Positions 50,820 to 62,389 of a stretch of DNA of 64,000 nt are shown here, piece by piece (within the stretch, counting starts at the first letter, position 1; every line of letters starts with the position of its first letter). A program made the translations under genes and the position numbers. Source of the stretch: Effrenium voratum. Taxonomy: Eukaryota > Sar > Dinophyceae > Suessiales > Symbiodiniaceae. The DNA is taken from assembly GCA_963377175.1 (NCBI GenBank), contig CAUJNA010003748.1:62001-126000 (forward strand), in the 5' to 3' direction. Under the pieces are notes generated by a model that was given only the letters and a program-made list of their open reading frames with translations, did not search any database and had not been told where the DNA came from.

Positions 50820-51525
50820 ACAACAGACAATTTTCGACTGTGCATGGACCACCATTCTGTAGACACGCCGCTCTTCGGAAACATGTTTGGACGAGCGTCC
50901 GCATCAGAGGCCCAGGCTCCAGGAGAAAGTGAAGAGACGTGCATACCCTCATTCGGGACTCTCCTCCCCAGGAGGAGGAAGGAGGTAGAGCAGGTAGATT
51001 GGGAACCATCCTATCCATCGGATGCAAAAGCGTGCCGAGGAATTGAAGAAGCAACTGCATCTAAGGCCAGGGCGATGCCGGAACCTCAGCTGGACGAGGA
51101 GAGTGAGTCTAAGACCGATCTCTGCAACGAACGTGGTCGCCCGCCATTGCCGAGACGCACGCCGCTGAAGGTCGCACTGGCGCCTGAAGCAGCCGTGAAT
51201 TAGCGTGAGGCACCTCCGGGTAATCGCCCCAAGCGAGTGAACATTCCGAACCGCTTTAGAACCCAGAATTTCTGAAGTTTGTTGAAGAGTACTCCATCCT
51301 CAAGCACGATCCCAACTTCTTCTACATCCCTGAACACGAGAGAGGACCTGGGGAAAAGCCATGTGGTTGAAGGTCCGTTTCAACGACCTATGGAATCCAA
51401 ACTTCCGGGGATACAGCGACAACAAGTCGGACCATTACATGACCTTCATCAAGAAGATCCATGTCATGTGTTGTCACATCAACAATGGAGCGAAGAACTA
51501 CGACGCCGCACGCCCAGGTTTCCCA
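50820..51525. other. Unassigned, weakly coding-like
   Basis: A plus-strand frame at 50,790-51,203 (VEQVDWEPSYPSDAKACRGI, KTDLCNERGRPPLPRRTPLK) and another at 51,361-51,552 (MWLKVRFNDLWNPNFRGYSD) have protein-like passages without recognisable motifs. They may be remnants of a retroelement's flanking region. Confidence 0.25.
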
Positions 51526-52040
51526 CTATCCCGACTCCTGCAAGGGCAATAATGTCGGGTCCGTGCTTTGTGTTGCGGGCAAGCCACTCTCGGCTGAATG
51601 CTTGGTCAGCGAATCTGCAAGGCAACCTTCACTTCGTACATGTGCAAGGTCGTGCATCTGTCCGCTATTGCTTTCCTTCTGCAACATTTGGATTGAATGC
51701 ATGGCTTCTTGTGGACACGGTTGTCGCGGTGATCTTACGCGTCTCACAATCGACCAGTGAGCTTCTCGAGTTCGACGAACCCTTACAAAGATCTTGTTCT
51801 TCTCCAAGAAAGATAACACGCGCACGTTGTGAAGATTTATCTTCATTGTTGCGATAGGGTGCGTCTGGATAGCCAACTATGTGTCTTACCACGAAGTAGC
51901 CAGAATCTCACGCTAAGCGGAATGCCCACGATGGTTCTGACTCCTATTAATGGCGCGAACGTGCGCAATGGTAGGTAATGCTGCTCTGCGGGCAAGACAT
52001 TTGTTGGGTGGCAGCAGAATTTGTACAAATTTGGGATCAA
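51526..52040 (-). pseudogene. Copia RNase H remnant (copy A)
   Basis: Minus-strand pieces read LSVRFWLLRGKTHSW, VGYPDAPYRNNEDKSSQRAR, NSRSSLVDCETRK and, near the end, GCLADSLTKHSAESGL. These match the order RFW.L.G / GYxDA-Y / RNase H serine-rich / ADxLTK of Copia RNase H. Several frames are needed. Confidence 0.6.
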
Positions 52041-52105
52041 GAAGTTTCGGACGGGTTTCGGCCGCAGAGCAGTCTCTGCATGCTAGCTCTGTAGCCCGTA
52101 GTCCC

Positions 52106-53505
52106 ATGTGCAGCAGACCGGCGCATCAAGTTCAGCAGCTCCGGGAAGTGTGCTCGAATTTGAAAAGGCAGCTGCGTGAAGCCAGCAGCTCGGCAGATGC
52201 GGATCGCAGGAGCGACGCGGCGCGTCGCCGGATCACTCCGCATCTCCGAAGGTGCATTCTGGCTTCGTTTGCCATGGGAGGCGCGGCGGCCGCGGAAGAG
52301 TTTGCTGCTGCCAAGTTGGGCAACGCTCAGCTAGCTGGACAGTGCGTCGCGGCAGCAAGTCTGGCTGACATTGGACGAGCTGGGGGCTCTGATGCACGAG
52401 ACTGGATGGCCCGAAAGCAGGGCGCCAAAGCGGCGGTGGCGAAAGCCGTAGCCGCACGCAATGCTGCTGGCTACGCTCCGGCTTCGCTAGAGGTGTTTGA
52501 GATGTATCAGCGAATGCTTCCAGAAGACGAGCGCTGTCGCGGCAGAAGGCTCTGGACGCAGCGGTTTTGCAAGCAGTGGAAGTTCGTGCGTCGCAGAATC
52601 GGCCTGCATCAGGAGGAGCTGACTCTGGAGCGAAAGCGCGCTAAGGCACCTGGTCTTCAAGTCTTTCTTGTTTGGTTTTGTTTTTATGCCTCGTGACCCT
52701 AAACAAGCCAAACGCGAGGGACGACAGCGAGGAGTGTTTCTAGATTTTGTGCTGCTACCCGGACGACAGCGAGGAGTGTTTCTAGATTTTGGGCTGCTAC
52801 CCTAAACAAGCCAAACGCGAGGGACGACAGTGAGGAGTGTTTCTAGATTTTGGGCTGCTAGTGAAGATTCAGCTAGGCAGGATGTTGCCGTCTTTTGTGG
52901 TGTCTGCAGCTGTCGAAAGCTAGACCGCGCCAGTTTTCTGAGCTTTTTAGAGACGCCAAAAGTGGGTACACTTTTTAGCCCCAAAAAGAGGGCTGTAGTG
53001 AACTACCGCTAGCTCGTGGAGATGGTTGACCCACAAACTGGGTTTATTATTTGTGCTCAAAAATGGATATGCAGGCACAAGTGTACTGGCAATGGCTGCG
53101 ACACCCTCAGCTGAAAGCCCAGCACCAGGGCAAGCCTTTGCTTTTGATCAACATGGACGAGACGTCCCTTCCGTATCACATCAAGCCAGTCACAGGAATC
53201 GTGCAAGAAGGATTCGGCGGTCAAATTGCAGTTTACTGTCTGCAACCGACCGTCTCTGCAGCATCTCATGTCATGCTTTTTGCTCTGCAACACTCATCGT
53301 TTAGCGGTGCGAGTTCGCAATCGCCTGGTGTTGCCAGACAACTTTGTGGTGTGGCGATGCAAGTCGTCGTGGAGTAATGGCGCCTCCATGATGCGCGTGG
53401 TCAGCCGCATCAATCGAGTGTGCAAGCCTTTCAAGGAATTCTGCCAGCCAGTGCTGCTGTTGGACACAGCGAGCCCTCACAGTGTGCCGGAGACTTTGAG
53501 CTTTG
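52106..53505 (+). pseudogene. DDE transposase remnant nested in Copia copy A
   Basis: The plus-strand frame from ATG 52,106 encodes a basic helical N-terminal part (REVCSNLKRQLREASSSADA, MYQRMLPEDERCRGRRLWTQ, RFCKQWKFVRRRIGLHQEEL). After a 60-bp tandem-repeat region, 53,051 onward reads YWQWLRHPQL, then LLLINMDETSLPYHIKPVTG (first catalytic Asp, MDET) and VLLLDTASPHSVPETL near 53,455-53,500 (second Asp). The MDET ... LLLDTAxxH pattern is that of pogo/Tc1-like DDE_1 enzymes. The third acidic residue is not seen because the homology stops at the PolB fragment. Frameshifted and truncated. Confidence 0.6.
52690..52862 (+). repeat. Three tandem 50-60-bp repeats inside the transposase remnant
   Basis: The block GGACGACAGCGAGGAGTGTT, then TCTAGATTTTG[TG]GCTGCTA, occurs three times; the first and third are preceded by CCCTAAACAAGCCAAACGCG. 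It interrupts the transposase reading frame. Confidence 0.8.
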
Positions 53506-53716
53506 CGAGGGCATGCTGTTTGGAGCCCCGACTCTGGAAGGAGTCCCGGTAGCTCTCCATCACGTCCGCCAGGGCCAGGACGTCGGTGTGGAGGTAGCAG
53601 TCGTGGAACTTGCGGAAGGTCTCCCAGCCCATGACGCTGGCGGTGTTGAAGGACGTCAGGCACTCCCAGTGAGTGGCGGCCCTGTGCTCCAGCTCCTCCC
53701 GGATGCGCACCAGGAG
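53503..53716 (-). pseudogene. Fragment of a protein-primed-type family B DNA polymerase
   Basis: The minus frame reads IREELEHRAATHWECLTSFN, TASVMGWETFRKFHDCYLHT and DVLALADVMESYRDS. The DxYLxTDVLxLADVxExxR block is characteristic of DNA_pol_B_2 enzymes (Maverick/Polinton, linear plasmids) between the exonuclease and palm domains. The piece is only about 70 codons, is unusually GC-rich, and is fused in frame at its 5' side to Copia RT sequence. It is a relic wedged between the transposase remnant and the RT. Confidence 0.6.
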
Positions 53717-53726
53717 AATTGGTAAC

Positions 53727-54693
53727 CAATGTGGCACTGTGTTCGTGATTAACTGACCAAGGACACTTCTGTATGCAGTATGCATCTGAGGTGTGAGTGG
53801 AGTGCCAGCTTTCATGTTCTTGTCAAAGTCGATCACATGGCAACTTTCTGATGGACATTGATATACCAACCATGCTTGTCGTCACGCTTCCACTCAACGT
53901 ACCACGAAAAGGCAAGCATTCTTGTCTTCGGAACCGACCTGAAGATCCTATCAAAGTCGTCCCATGATTTCCTTTTCTCAAACACACACTCACCGGTCAT
54001 GAGAAGATCATCTACATGAAGAGAAAGTGCTCCATGAACTTGTCGATTCTGGGCCTTGTTACCGGAAGCAGGATCCATAAGGTAATCAACTGCTCCTCTA
54101 GGTCGACTGTGTTGGATGATTTCTTTTCGCTGATCGGTGTGGGTCGTGGAAGCTGTTTACCGTAGTAAACATATGTACAACGATCTGCACGGGTTGGCAC
54201 TAGCCCGTAGGTGCCGAATCTAGGATGTCCCATCATCTGCGCGGCGCATCGTTCAGCCCGTTGGCAGGCTTCTTCATGCGCGCACCGATGTGTGGAGGGT
54301 ATCCCACTTCAGGAGGAATCCGACAAACGATGTCACGATTCGAGAAACGCTGTCTTTAAAACCCCCCGTACAACCCAGCGAGCCTTAGTCTTCAGGAAGT
54401 TTCCATCTTTGTCTCGTTTTAGGGTAAGGACCCAACGAACTGTGACCCAGTTCCTGACATTGTCTTGTCTCAGTGGCTGTTGCTTCTTTCCGCTTCTTAC
54501 CAATGAGTGCGGATGTGGATGAAGCTTTCAAGGATTTTTGCTTGGATGAGCACAAGACTAAGAGTGCCCAGTCATCGTCCGTCACGTTCTTGCACAATTG
54601 GTCAACCTGGCTCTTGCCTGTGCATTTCTGATGAGAGACCGTCGTATGCTCTTGTCCCCTGCGGTGTTCTGATTCCTGGTCAGTGTGTCTCAT
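53727..54693 (-). pseudogene. Copia reverse transcriptase remnant (copy A)
   Basis: Minus-strand pieces: LKRDKDGNFLKTKARWVVRG near 54,400, FGTYGLVPTRADRCTYVYYG (54,225-54,165), ALSLHVDDLLMTGECVFEKR (about 54,020-53,960, the catalytic VDD box), and MKAGTPLTPQMHTAYRSVLG (53,815-53,755). Order and motifs are those of RVT_2. Multiple stops and shifts. It ends abruptly at the PolB fragment. Confidence 0.7.
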
Positions 54694-54739
54694 GATTCTC
54701 TGTTAACTTCCAGTACCTGAGGAAGTCGGAACGCGAGGA

Positions 54740-55631
54740 ATGAGTTCTTCCTCGCTGTCAGATTACACTGGCAAATTTGCTGGGTTGTTCGGATTCAAGT
54801 TGGATGAAAAGGCAGGTTCGTTCCTGGGTGAATGCTCAGGTGAGTCATCATCTGGCTTCTGCTTCTTCTTCCCAAGGTCTTCTGCTTCTTTAATGGGGGT
54901 GGAGTCGTTTCATCTTGCTCAAGTTTGAGCTCTTCATCGCCTTTGGTGACTGGATTAGTCAGTTGCCGGAGGTGAAGGTGCCACGACAGTCGGTTGAGAT
55001 GGCTGCGGCTGTGACGGCAAAGAGACATCACCCCCCAGTCGATAGTGTCCACGGGACCCCCGCGAGGCTGTCATGTAGCGGCAGCGACGGTGGATTTCCC
55101 AGGTTGTTCGGCGATACGCCTTGTGACGGTGGGGTGATCGGGTCGATCATTCTGAGTAGGCTGGTCCGGCGGATCCTTTGAGGATCCGACATGTGTTGGT
55201 CCGGTTGGCTTGGTGGTCTTGGTTGGCTTGATGGTCCGGTTCATCTGGCGGTTGGTGTTGGTCAGGTTCATGCGGCGGATCCGCGGGTCTGTTACAGCGG
55301 GTCTGTGAATGGATGATGCACGGATAGGCAAGACCGAAATTTTTGATGTGATAGGCATACTGATGCCTATTGCATGGACGTACGCAGTGCGTGCATCGTA
55401 CTGAGTGGATGAGATGCATAGCTGTCTCAATTTCTTGCAACCATTCCACATGTTCTGACATCGCCAGTCATTTGGATCTTGTCGGAAAAGATCGATCTCC
55501 GTCCCTAGTCTCGTATTGCTTCAATGTTCTTTGAAATTTTTGAACTAGCGAATCTTGGATGACTAACGGTTGAACATTCTTGTTGAATGGGAGGTCTTGG
55601 ATCTTAACAGCGTTGCTGCTGCTAGTCCTGT
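54740..55631 (-). pseudogene. Integrase-RT linker of copy A
   Basis: Minus-strand frames: LPFNKNVQPLVIQDSLVQKF (about 55,600), CKKLRQLCISSTQYDARTAY then VHAIGISMPITS (55,440-55,340), and a Pro/Asp/His-rich repeat-like part. The same sequences recur in diverged form at 57,025-57,685 (LVIQDPLVQKLQKTMKQY, LKKLRTLCVPPTQFDECSAY). Confidence 0.5.
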
Positions 55632-56102
55632 TCAACTCCTTGTCGATGGCTTCCATCGCCTTTCTGAGAAGGTCAACCTGCAAAATGTGAAAGGCTCGAA
55701 GATGTCCTCGAGAAGGTGCACTTCGTTGTCAAGCGGCTTCACCTTCAAGTGTCGCAGGATGATGCGCACAAGGTCCTGGCAGAAGCTAGAAGGATAGACC
55801 TGTGCTAGTTCTGTTCTGCTTCTGAAAATGCCTTCTTGTGTGGTGGTCACTGCGAGCAATGTTGTCGCTCCATCGACAAAAGCAACGATGTGTTCTCCAG
55901 TTTTGAGAGGAACCTGACAGTGATCAATGAATGTCATGTCTCCAAATGTGTCCGCGCGTAGTCCACTTGTCCTGCTTCTTGATGGCGCATGTTTTGCTGC
56001 TTGGCAAACTTCGCACTCACTCTGGATTTTGCCAAACTGATCGTACGTTGACTTTGGCAAGTGAAGCGCTCGCGTTCTATATCCGGTGAAAGGGGCCTTC
56101 AA
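55632..56102 (-). pseudogene. Copia integrase remnant (copy A)
   Basis: The minus frame reads LPKSTYDQFGKIQSECEVCQ, the CxxC of the zinc module, then SGLRADTFGDMTFIDHCQVP (first core Asp) and GEHIVAFVDGATTLLAVTTT (further core strand), then VHLLEDIFEPF. The catalytic Glu region is missing or shifted. Confidence 0.65.
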
Positions 56103-56339
56103 CCCAGCACCTCGGTTCGGTTTCTCTCATCAAAGATAGACCGACAAGAATCATGTGGAACAGTTCAGACGACGACCGCGCACTTCTAGTCTTGTACTCA
56201 TCCAAGCAAGAATCCTTGATTGAAAGGAAGAAGCGGAAGGAAGCAAAAGCTACTGAGACTAGAGCCAGCAAAGCTTCTGGAGCGCTAGTCTTGGCTTGAT
56301 GATGAGGTGTTTGACTTGGTCAACGCACAAACAGGCAAC

Positions 56340-57000
56340 GTCAGGAATTGGGTCACCGGTCGCTTACCCGAAAACGAGATAAAGACGCCAACTTCCTGAA
56401 GACCAAGGCTTGCTGGGTCCTCCGAGGATTCCAAGACAAGCAGAAGGACGAAAAGCAGACAGACAGTCCTGCTGCTGCATCCAGGAGTGGTTTCCGCCTA
56501 GCAATCCAAGCAGCAGCAAACAAATCCTGGAACATCTGGAAGGCTCCCTTCCCCAAGGAAAGGCGAGACATAATCTGTCAGACCCCTCCTGAAATGGATC
56601 AAAAATCGGCGCACTGCGTACGGGCGCAATGCATCCTAGGTTCGGCCTCCAAAAGATCCATCATCCAAGCCGCATTGAACTACAGCAAAAGAAAATATCG
56701 AGATCGACGGATTCCAAAAATGTCCTGGACAGGAGGTGAACAGACGATGCGTAGACCAAGCTCCTATCGTCGATGCAGTACATCCTCAAGAAACATATTT
56801 CCCGACTATGTGGTGAATTCAGGAGAACGATACAAGCTACTCACCTGTGAACAGCTCATGCAACTCACTGCATTCTTCGGGTTGGCACTTGGATCACTGG
56901 ACGCTCGTTCCTGCCTGAAGGCTCAGGTGATTGGTCATCTGGGCTTTGGAAATTCCAAACAAATCATTGCCTTCCCGCCGCGGAATTTCCCCACCGCAAG
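56340..57000 (+). pseudogene. Copia RT fragment in plus orientation
   Basis: The plus frame reads LTRKRDKDANFLKTKACWVL then RGFQDKQKDEKQTDSPAAAS and SGFRLAIQAAANKSWNIWK, the start of RVT_2 (compare LKRDKDGNFLKTKARWVVRG on the minus strand near 54,400). The remainder (NIFPDYVVNSGERYKLLTCE, QLMQLTAFFGLALGSLDARS) is protein-like but not RT. It lies between the two minus-strand copies, so a third fragment or local inversion is implied. Confidence 0.55.
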
Positions 57001-57024
57001 CGCCGGTGTCTATGGGTTACCCGT

Positions 57025-60000
57025 TTACCCGTTTTTGCAACCTACCCGCGGGATTCCGCGCGGCTTGTCGGGCGACGGCGGATCTACTGAGCTGTCTGGC
57101 GCACCTGGTAGTTGATCTGGCGGTGGCATCGGATGATCGGGTTGATCAGGATCCGACATGTGCTGGTCTGGTGGACTTGGAGGTCTGCGGTTGATCTGGT
57201 GGCTGCAGATCATTAGGTAGTTGTGGTTCATCCAAAACATCTTGTGGATCTGTCTCCATAGCCATGATGGATGGCCAGCAAATCCGGGAATGTACTGCGA
57301 ACGTTCCCAATTAGACGCAGGCATGACCCTGTTCATCTGATCAGGTTGGCATAGAGCTATATATGCATCGTCCGGAGGTGATGTGAGCGGCATGTTGACG
57401 CCAACTGCGTGGAGGTATGCGCTGCATTCGTCAAACTGAGTGGGTGGCACGCACAAGGTTCTCAGCTTCTTCAACCCGTCCACACGTTTTCACATCGCCA
57501 GTCGTTTGGATCTTGTCAAGCTCAGTACCTGGCGGGTACTGCTTCATTGTCTTCTGTAGCTTCTGGACTAGCGGATCTTGGATGACCAACGGTACATTCT
57601 TGTTGCGTGGGAAGTCTTGCGCTTTGTTCCTTGCGGAGAAGATCAATCTGCTGAATGGCTCAAAAATGTCCTCTACAAGGTACACCCGAGTTTGGTCCAG
57701 CTTTCGAAGGTGCCTGCATCGCCTTCAAGTTGTTGATGCTCAAGTTTCCGAGCTGGAAGTTGGTCTCATTACCTCAGGAGGTAGGTATCTCCTGCGCTTC
57801 AGCTGATATCGTGCCTCGAATTCAACCATTTAGTTTTGCTTTCGCTTTTTCCGTTGGCCTTGTTGGATGTTCTCCATTTTTGACCATGGAGCGCACACTT
57901 GTGCCATGAGGATGACATCAGGCGCTTGTTCCCTTCAAATTCATTACGTCAAATCCGTTGCGGATGCCGACAGGTGTTCCAGCCTTTAGACCTGCAAGCG
58001 CGCAGCATTGGCTGAATCTTGCACTTCCTGCAAAGAGATCTCGAGAACATGGCTTTTCCTGCGCGTACACAATTCCAATGCGCCTGTTCAGGAATGGATT
58101 TGAGACCCTCTACAAGCATGTTCTGCGCAGCAGGCTTAGGAGTTGTCTTTTCGTCGACGCGTAATGGCCGTGAGGCGGATGGTTCAGGAGCCGGCATGGA
58201 TGGCTCTTTTCCTCTCGAATCAAATGAGGAACTCCCGTGCTCCCGCTGAAGAGAATCTTTCTCGTCTGGCAACAAAGGATCAATTGCTGGTTTTTCAGGT
58301 GGGATGGTTTCATTGGTTACCTTGATGCGTTGAGTTCCAAGATCAAGTCCAACCATTGCTCCGGTCGATGGAAATGACCTTCCCTTCTAGCCATAAGCCT
58401 CCTTTGCTTCCATCGCAACGAATCTTGGATTTGTCTTCCTGCCAGTAGAATACCTCGTCCCTTGAAGAGGCCTGGAGCTCATTCGGAGAATCTGAGCAAT
58501 GTCTCTTCGGATGTCGTCTGACTGACGAGCTTGGAGGATGAGATCTGCTGCTCGTCTTCCGATTGCGAGTTCCGATGCACCCCCATAGGTGACGGTCTGA
58601 TTTCTGACAGTTAGCAGGCGCTGCGCCTGCCTTGATGGAGTTGAGCAGGATCTTGAGCTGCGCCGTCAAAAGATGCACTGCTGCTTCAGCTCGCTTTCGT
58701 CACGTTGTGTTTGCTCCCAGCAACGTCGGGTTTGACGCCGAGGGATTGATAAGTGCTCTAATGTCTCAGTCATGAAAGCTTGAAAGTTGTTCCAGAGGAC
58801 AGTGAGGTTCTCGACTCCCAGCGTGGTATTCACCGACTCTGCAGTGAGCAATGTTGTTGCTCCATCCAGGATGACAAACACAATGATGTGTTCTCTGGTC
58901 CATCACTGAATGCCATGTCTCCGAATGTGTCTGCTCGAACTCCACTCGTTTTGCTTCTGGATGGCGCTTGTTTTGCTGCCTGGCAAGCTTCGCACACATT
59001 ACGAATGTTCCCAAAAAGATTTTGGCAAGTGAAGCGCGCGAGATCTGAATCGAAATTGGTTGGTACGCATGTGACGATGCTGTAGGTGGAGCTTCTTTCT
59101 ACTCTTCTGGATTGGACAGTTGCTGATGGATTCTGCCTAAGGCAAGTTGAAGCAATGTGGCCTTTCTTTTTGGTGGTCCTATCTGCAGCAGAACCTGCTT
59201 CTCCGCCCTTGGGCGAATTTGTCAGGGCAGGTGAAGATGATCTTCCCTTCCACAGGTTCACCATTGGATTGATTTCTTGGGATGTAGTACGTCTCCAATT
59301 GTCTTCAAGGATGTCTGGTTATTATCTGAGTGGCACGTTCTCGGCTGCTATCAGGATCAATTCGGCGTTCCTACAGCGTGAACCATGCCTTCCGAGGCGT
59401 GATGCGAACACGAGTGGGCTGCTTGTTCTTCTTCTCAAGCACCCCATGATCCTGCTTCTGAGTCTTCGGAATTGCTGTGTCCTCCTTCGTCTCGGATGAC
59501 TTGGGCGCCAAACAACTTCATCCTTTGATGGCCTCGGGTGTGGAAACTTGATGCTGTCATCCTCGTCATTGTTGTTGAGGCCCTTACCAGCAACTTCTGA
59601 TTGAAATTTCAGTTTTGCCATTCCAGCAAGACCGCTTGACGTTCCACACCAAAAAGCTTTACGTGATCCTATCACACTGAGGAGTATGCTTGATGGATAT
59701 ACAAAGATTTCTCATCTGACTGTTACTTAGGAGTATCGGTACAGTTCCTTGTTCAAGGATGTCGCTGTTGGCGCTTGTTGGCGGAGCCACGTGGCACTTG
59801 AGGTGGAAAGTCCAGTTGACCTTGGCTCTCTCTCCATTGAACTTGGTCTCGGCCGGAATGCACTCATCGGAGATGAGGTTCGCTGGATTGCGTGCCAGCT
59901 GCCCAGAGCGTCTCTTCGGTTGCCATGAACCCTTCATGTCCTTCTTCATCCTCAACCCAAAAGCCTGCTTCTCCTTGTTCTAGGATGTTGCTGCGGTTGC

Positions 60001-60985
60001 CTCCTGGAGGTGATCCGTGCCAGATGTTCCTCAAAGTCATTGCGCTGATCAGTCTTTCTTCCTGCCAAACTGGCAGTTCACTCTGGATGACAAAGAACTG
60101 CGCAATGAGGTTGTCATTGAAGCGAAATACGTCGCTGTGTCTTGTCTGCGTGCCGTTAACGCACTGTCTCAGAACTTCTGGGTCGTCTGCGGCAAGTACA
60201 CCTGGAGGCGGCGCCCTGGCACCGCCAGCTTGCTGACGCTGGACAGTTCTTTGCTTCTTGGACTGACGCAAGAAACTCGGGCGACTTCACCGTATAAACG
60301 GACATCAGGTCATTCCAGGATGCCTTCAGCCTCCTGAGGAAACTATCAAATTGTGGGTGTGAATTTGAGGAACTCCGAGCTCTGTCGGCGATGATTGATC
60401 AAAGATACACGCTGGTCTTTCCCTTCAGGAAGTATTTCTTCAGCGTGTTCTTGAAGTAGTTGACTCCTTCGGCGGGATCTTGAAGCAACTCGTTGTCAAG
60501 ATCTCCCGTGAGCCTGCTTTTGAGGAGAGGTTTTGTCTTGGACAAGACAAGGTTCCTGGACCTTTTCCGTCGTGCACTGGAATAGGCCTCCATGAAACCT
60601 ATTCCATCTGATGACATCTTGATTTGCATCTTCTACCAGACTCCGCTACCACAACGGAGTCCCAAACCGGAGGTGCTTCATTGGCCCCTGGATTTATGTT
60701 AAGAGCATCCAATGATGTCCCAACAATGGACGTAGGACTACTGGATGTCCCTGGTGAGGTTGTAGGAATTCTGTAAGAGCGTACCGCAAGGTTCCTTTTG
60801 TCCTCAATAGCGCAATGGCTAGGTTTAGTACAACTAAGAAAAGCCTTGGGCCAAAATGGTTGTGGGAAGATCAATGGTCTAATGAGAAGCAAAAGCAAAC
60901 ACAGAGGCAGTGTAAAACAAGTTTGGACGCGACTGGCAAAAGTGCACAAGGTGCTCTCAGACGCTGAGAAGCACCCCAAGGACAA
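57025..60985 (-). mobile_element. Decayed Copia-type element, copy B (gag to integrase linker)
   Basis: Minus-strand order from the right: gag helical region (60,629-60,399, NELLQDPAEGVNYFKNTLKK), gag/nucleocapsid (60,271-59,864, FWVEDEEGHEGFMATEETLW), protease-proximal part (59,955-59,659, ILEQGTVPILLSNSQMRNLC), integrase (59,264-58,666, RNVCEACQAAKQAPSRSKTS, FVILDGATTLLTAES), integrase C-terminal part (58,678-57,949, DEVFYWQEDKSKIRCDGSKG, MVGLDLGTQRIKVTNETIPP), and the linker (57,685-57,025). RT is missing at the expected left end, where instead the plus-strand RT fragment lies. The family is the same as copy A. All parts are frameshifted. Confidence 0.6.
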
Positions 60986-61017
60986 CTATAGCGAGAATTC
61001 AGACGCTGAGAAAGCAA

Positions 61018-61049
61018 CCAACCTACCTACCTACCTACCTACCTACCTA

Positions 61050-61084
<35 letters not shown>

Positions 61085-61125
61085 ACCTACCTACCTGCCA
61101 GGCCTGCCAGGCCTGGCAAGGTTAG
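61018..61125 (+). repeat. (CTAC)n/(CTGC)n microsatellite
   Basis: About ten CTAC-type, then seven CTGC-type, then CTAC-type units, followed by a CCAGGCCTG tandem. Confidence 0.9.
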
Positions 61126-61244
61126 CCCTGTGTCAGGGCTAAGCAAAAAAAGAATAGCACCCTTTCCAGCTGGGTTTGTGTAATCAAACTCAAAATGAGG
61201 AGCGATTTCGTGCCCAATTCAGTCCCGGAAACCAGCTGAACAAG

Positions 61245-61430
61245 CCACCTAGCAACAAGGAACCAACAAAGCAAGCAGAACCAACCAACCAGTCAACCAA
61301 ACAACCAACCGCCCAACCACCCACCAACCGACCGACCAACCAACAACCAACAACCAGCCAGCCAGCCAGCCAACCAACCAACCTACCAACCAACCAACCA
61401 ACCATCGAAGTAGCCAGCTTGCTAACCAGC
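61245..61430 (+). repeat. (ACCA)n-rich degenerate microsatellite
   Basis: ACCAACCAACC- and CCAGCCAGCCAA-type tetranucleotide repeats with interruptions. Trp/Gly/Val-rich minus-strand ORFs over it are artefacts. A second tract (CAGTCAGACAGA units) lies at about 61,618-61,680. Confidence 0.85.
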
Positions 61431-61699
61431 CAACCAGAAGGATTCCCCAAACAAGAAGCACATTCATTTGCTGCGGCGGCCGACATCCAACAACAACTCG
61501 ATTTCAACCGCTCCAGAATAAGCGCCAGGATGAGGCTGAGGACCGCCAGCACGCCTCGCCTGGGCACATGGCTTCTCTGGCGCTAGGCGTGGCGACCCTG
61601 GATGAAAGTGGAAGATAAAGAGTCAGACAAACAGTCAGACAGCCAGACAGTCAGGCAGCCAGTCAGACAGACAAACAATTGCGGACGGACAACGAAGCA

Positions 61700-62389
61700 A
61701 ACAAGCAAGCAAACAAACAGTTGACGAAATCATCTTGACCCTTTTTTTGTGCCGCATTCTTTGCCTGGCCGCCTCTAGGCGATTGCTCAACGTCATTCAT
61801 TCAGTCCTGGTACGCGAGCGCCAACCACTAATGTCAAGTACCGGGTGTACCCCTACCACAGTTTGTCCAAACTCCCTCTTCCGGGGCGCGTGACTATCCC
61901 AATTGTTTTCCCCATTTTTGCCGCTGTTTGAAGTCCACACGTTCTTGGGGCAGCTCTCACACAGCACAAACCCTTGCAGTCGACAACGACAACAACCGTA
62001 GGGGGGCTCAACGACAATTGTCCCGAACGCAGCTGGGAGGCCACATGTCCATCGGCCTGCCGTGTCGGGGCGCCTGGCAGCACAAAAGGCAAAGCCAACT
62101 TGCCCAATCCACTGCGCACGAACTTAGATGCCAATACATCTGTCGATCTATCTATCTGTACACATGTATATATATATATATGCGTGTGTGTTTGTTCTGT
62201 GAACAAAGAAAACACTGCAACATACGATGTTTCTTAATATTTTCTACATGCTTGGCCTGATTAGATTCTGACCAAATTCTGACCAGCGTTTGATCAGACC
62301 GAAGATGAAGCACGTGATGAAGCAGGCAACCTGGGTTTTTTAGCAGGTGTTGTTTAGCAAATGCGCTTTCTGGATGAGGCTTGCTGCTA
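61700..62389. other. No gene seen
   Basis: Intergenic sequence with a TATATATATATATATG microsatellite near 62,166-62,181; no ORF with recognisable motifs. Confidence 0.4.

Larger units (their letters stand above)
51526..56102 (-). mobile_element. Decayed Copia-type element, copy A, split by a nested insertion
   Basis: Minus-strand order from the right: integrase (56,102-55,632), integrase-RT linker (55,683-55,071), RT (54,693-53,727), then, after 1.6 kb of foreign DNA, RNase H (about 52,040-51,526). All parts carry stops and frameshifts. It belongs to a different Copia family from the 14.6-35.8-kb element: the integrase zinc region is CEVCQAAKHAPSRSRTSG, shared with copy B to the right. No LTRs were recognised. 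Confidence 0.65.

Noticed and set aside
61190..61567. Minus-strand Gly/Trp/Leu/Val membrane-like ORF
   Set aside because: Reading of the degenerate ACCA tetranucleotide repeat, not a membrane protein.
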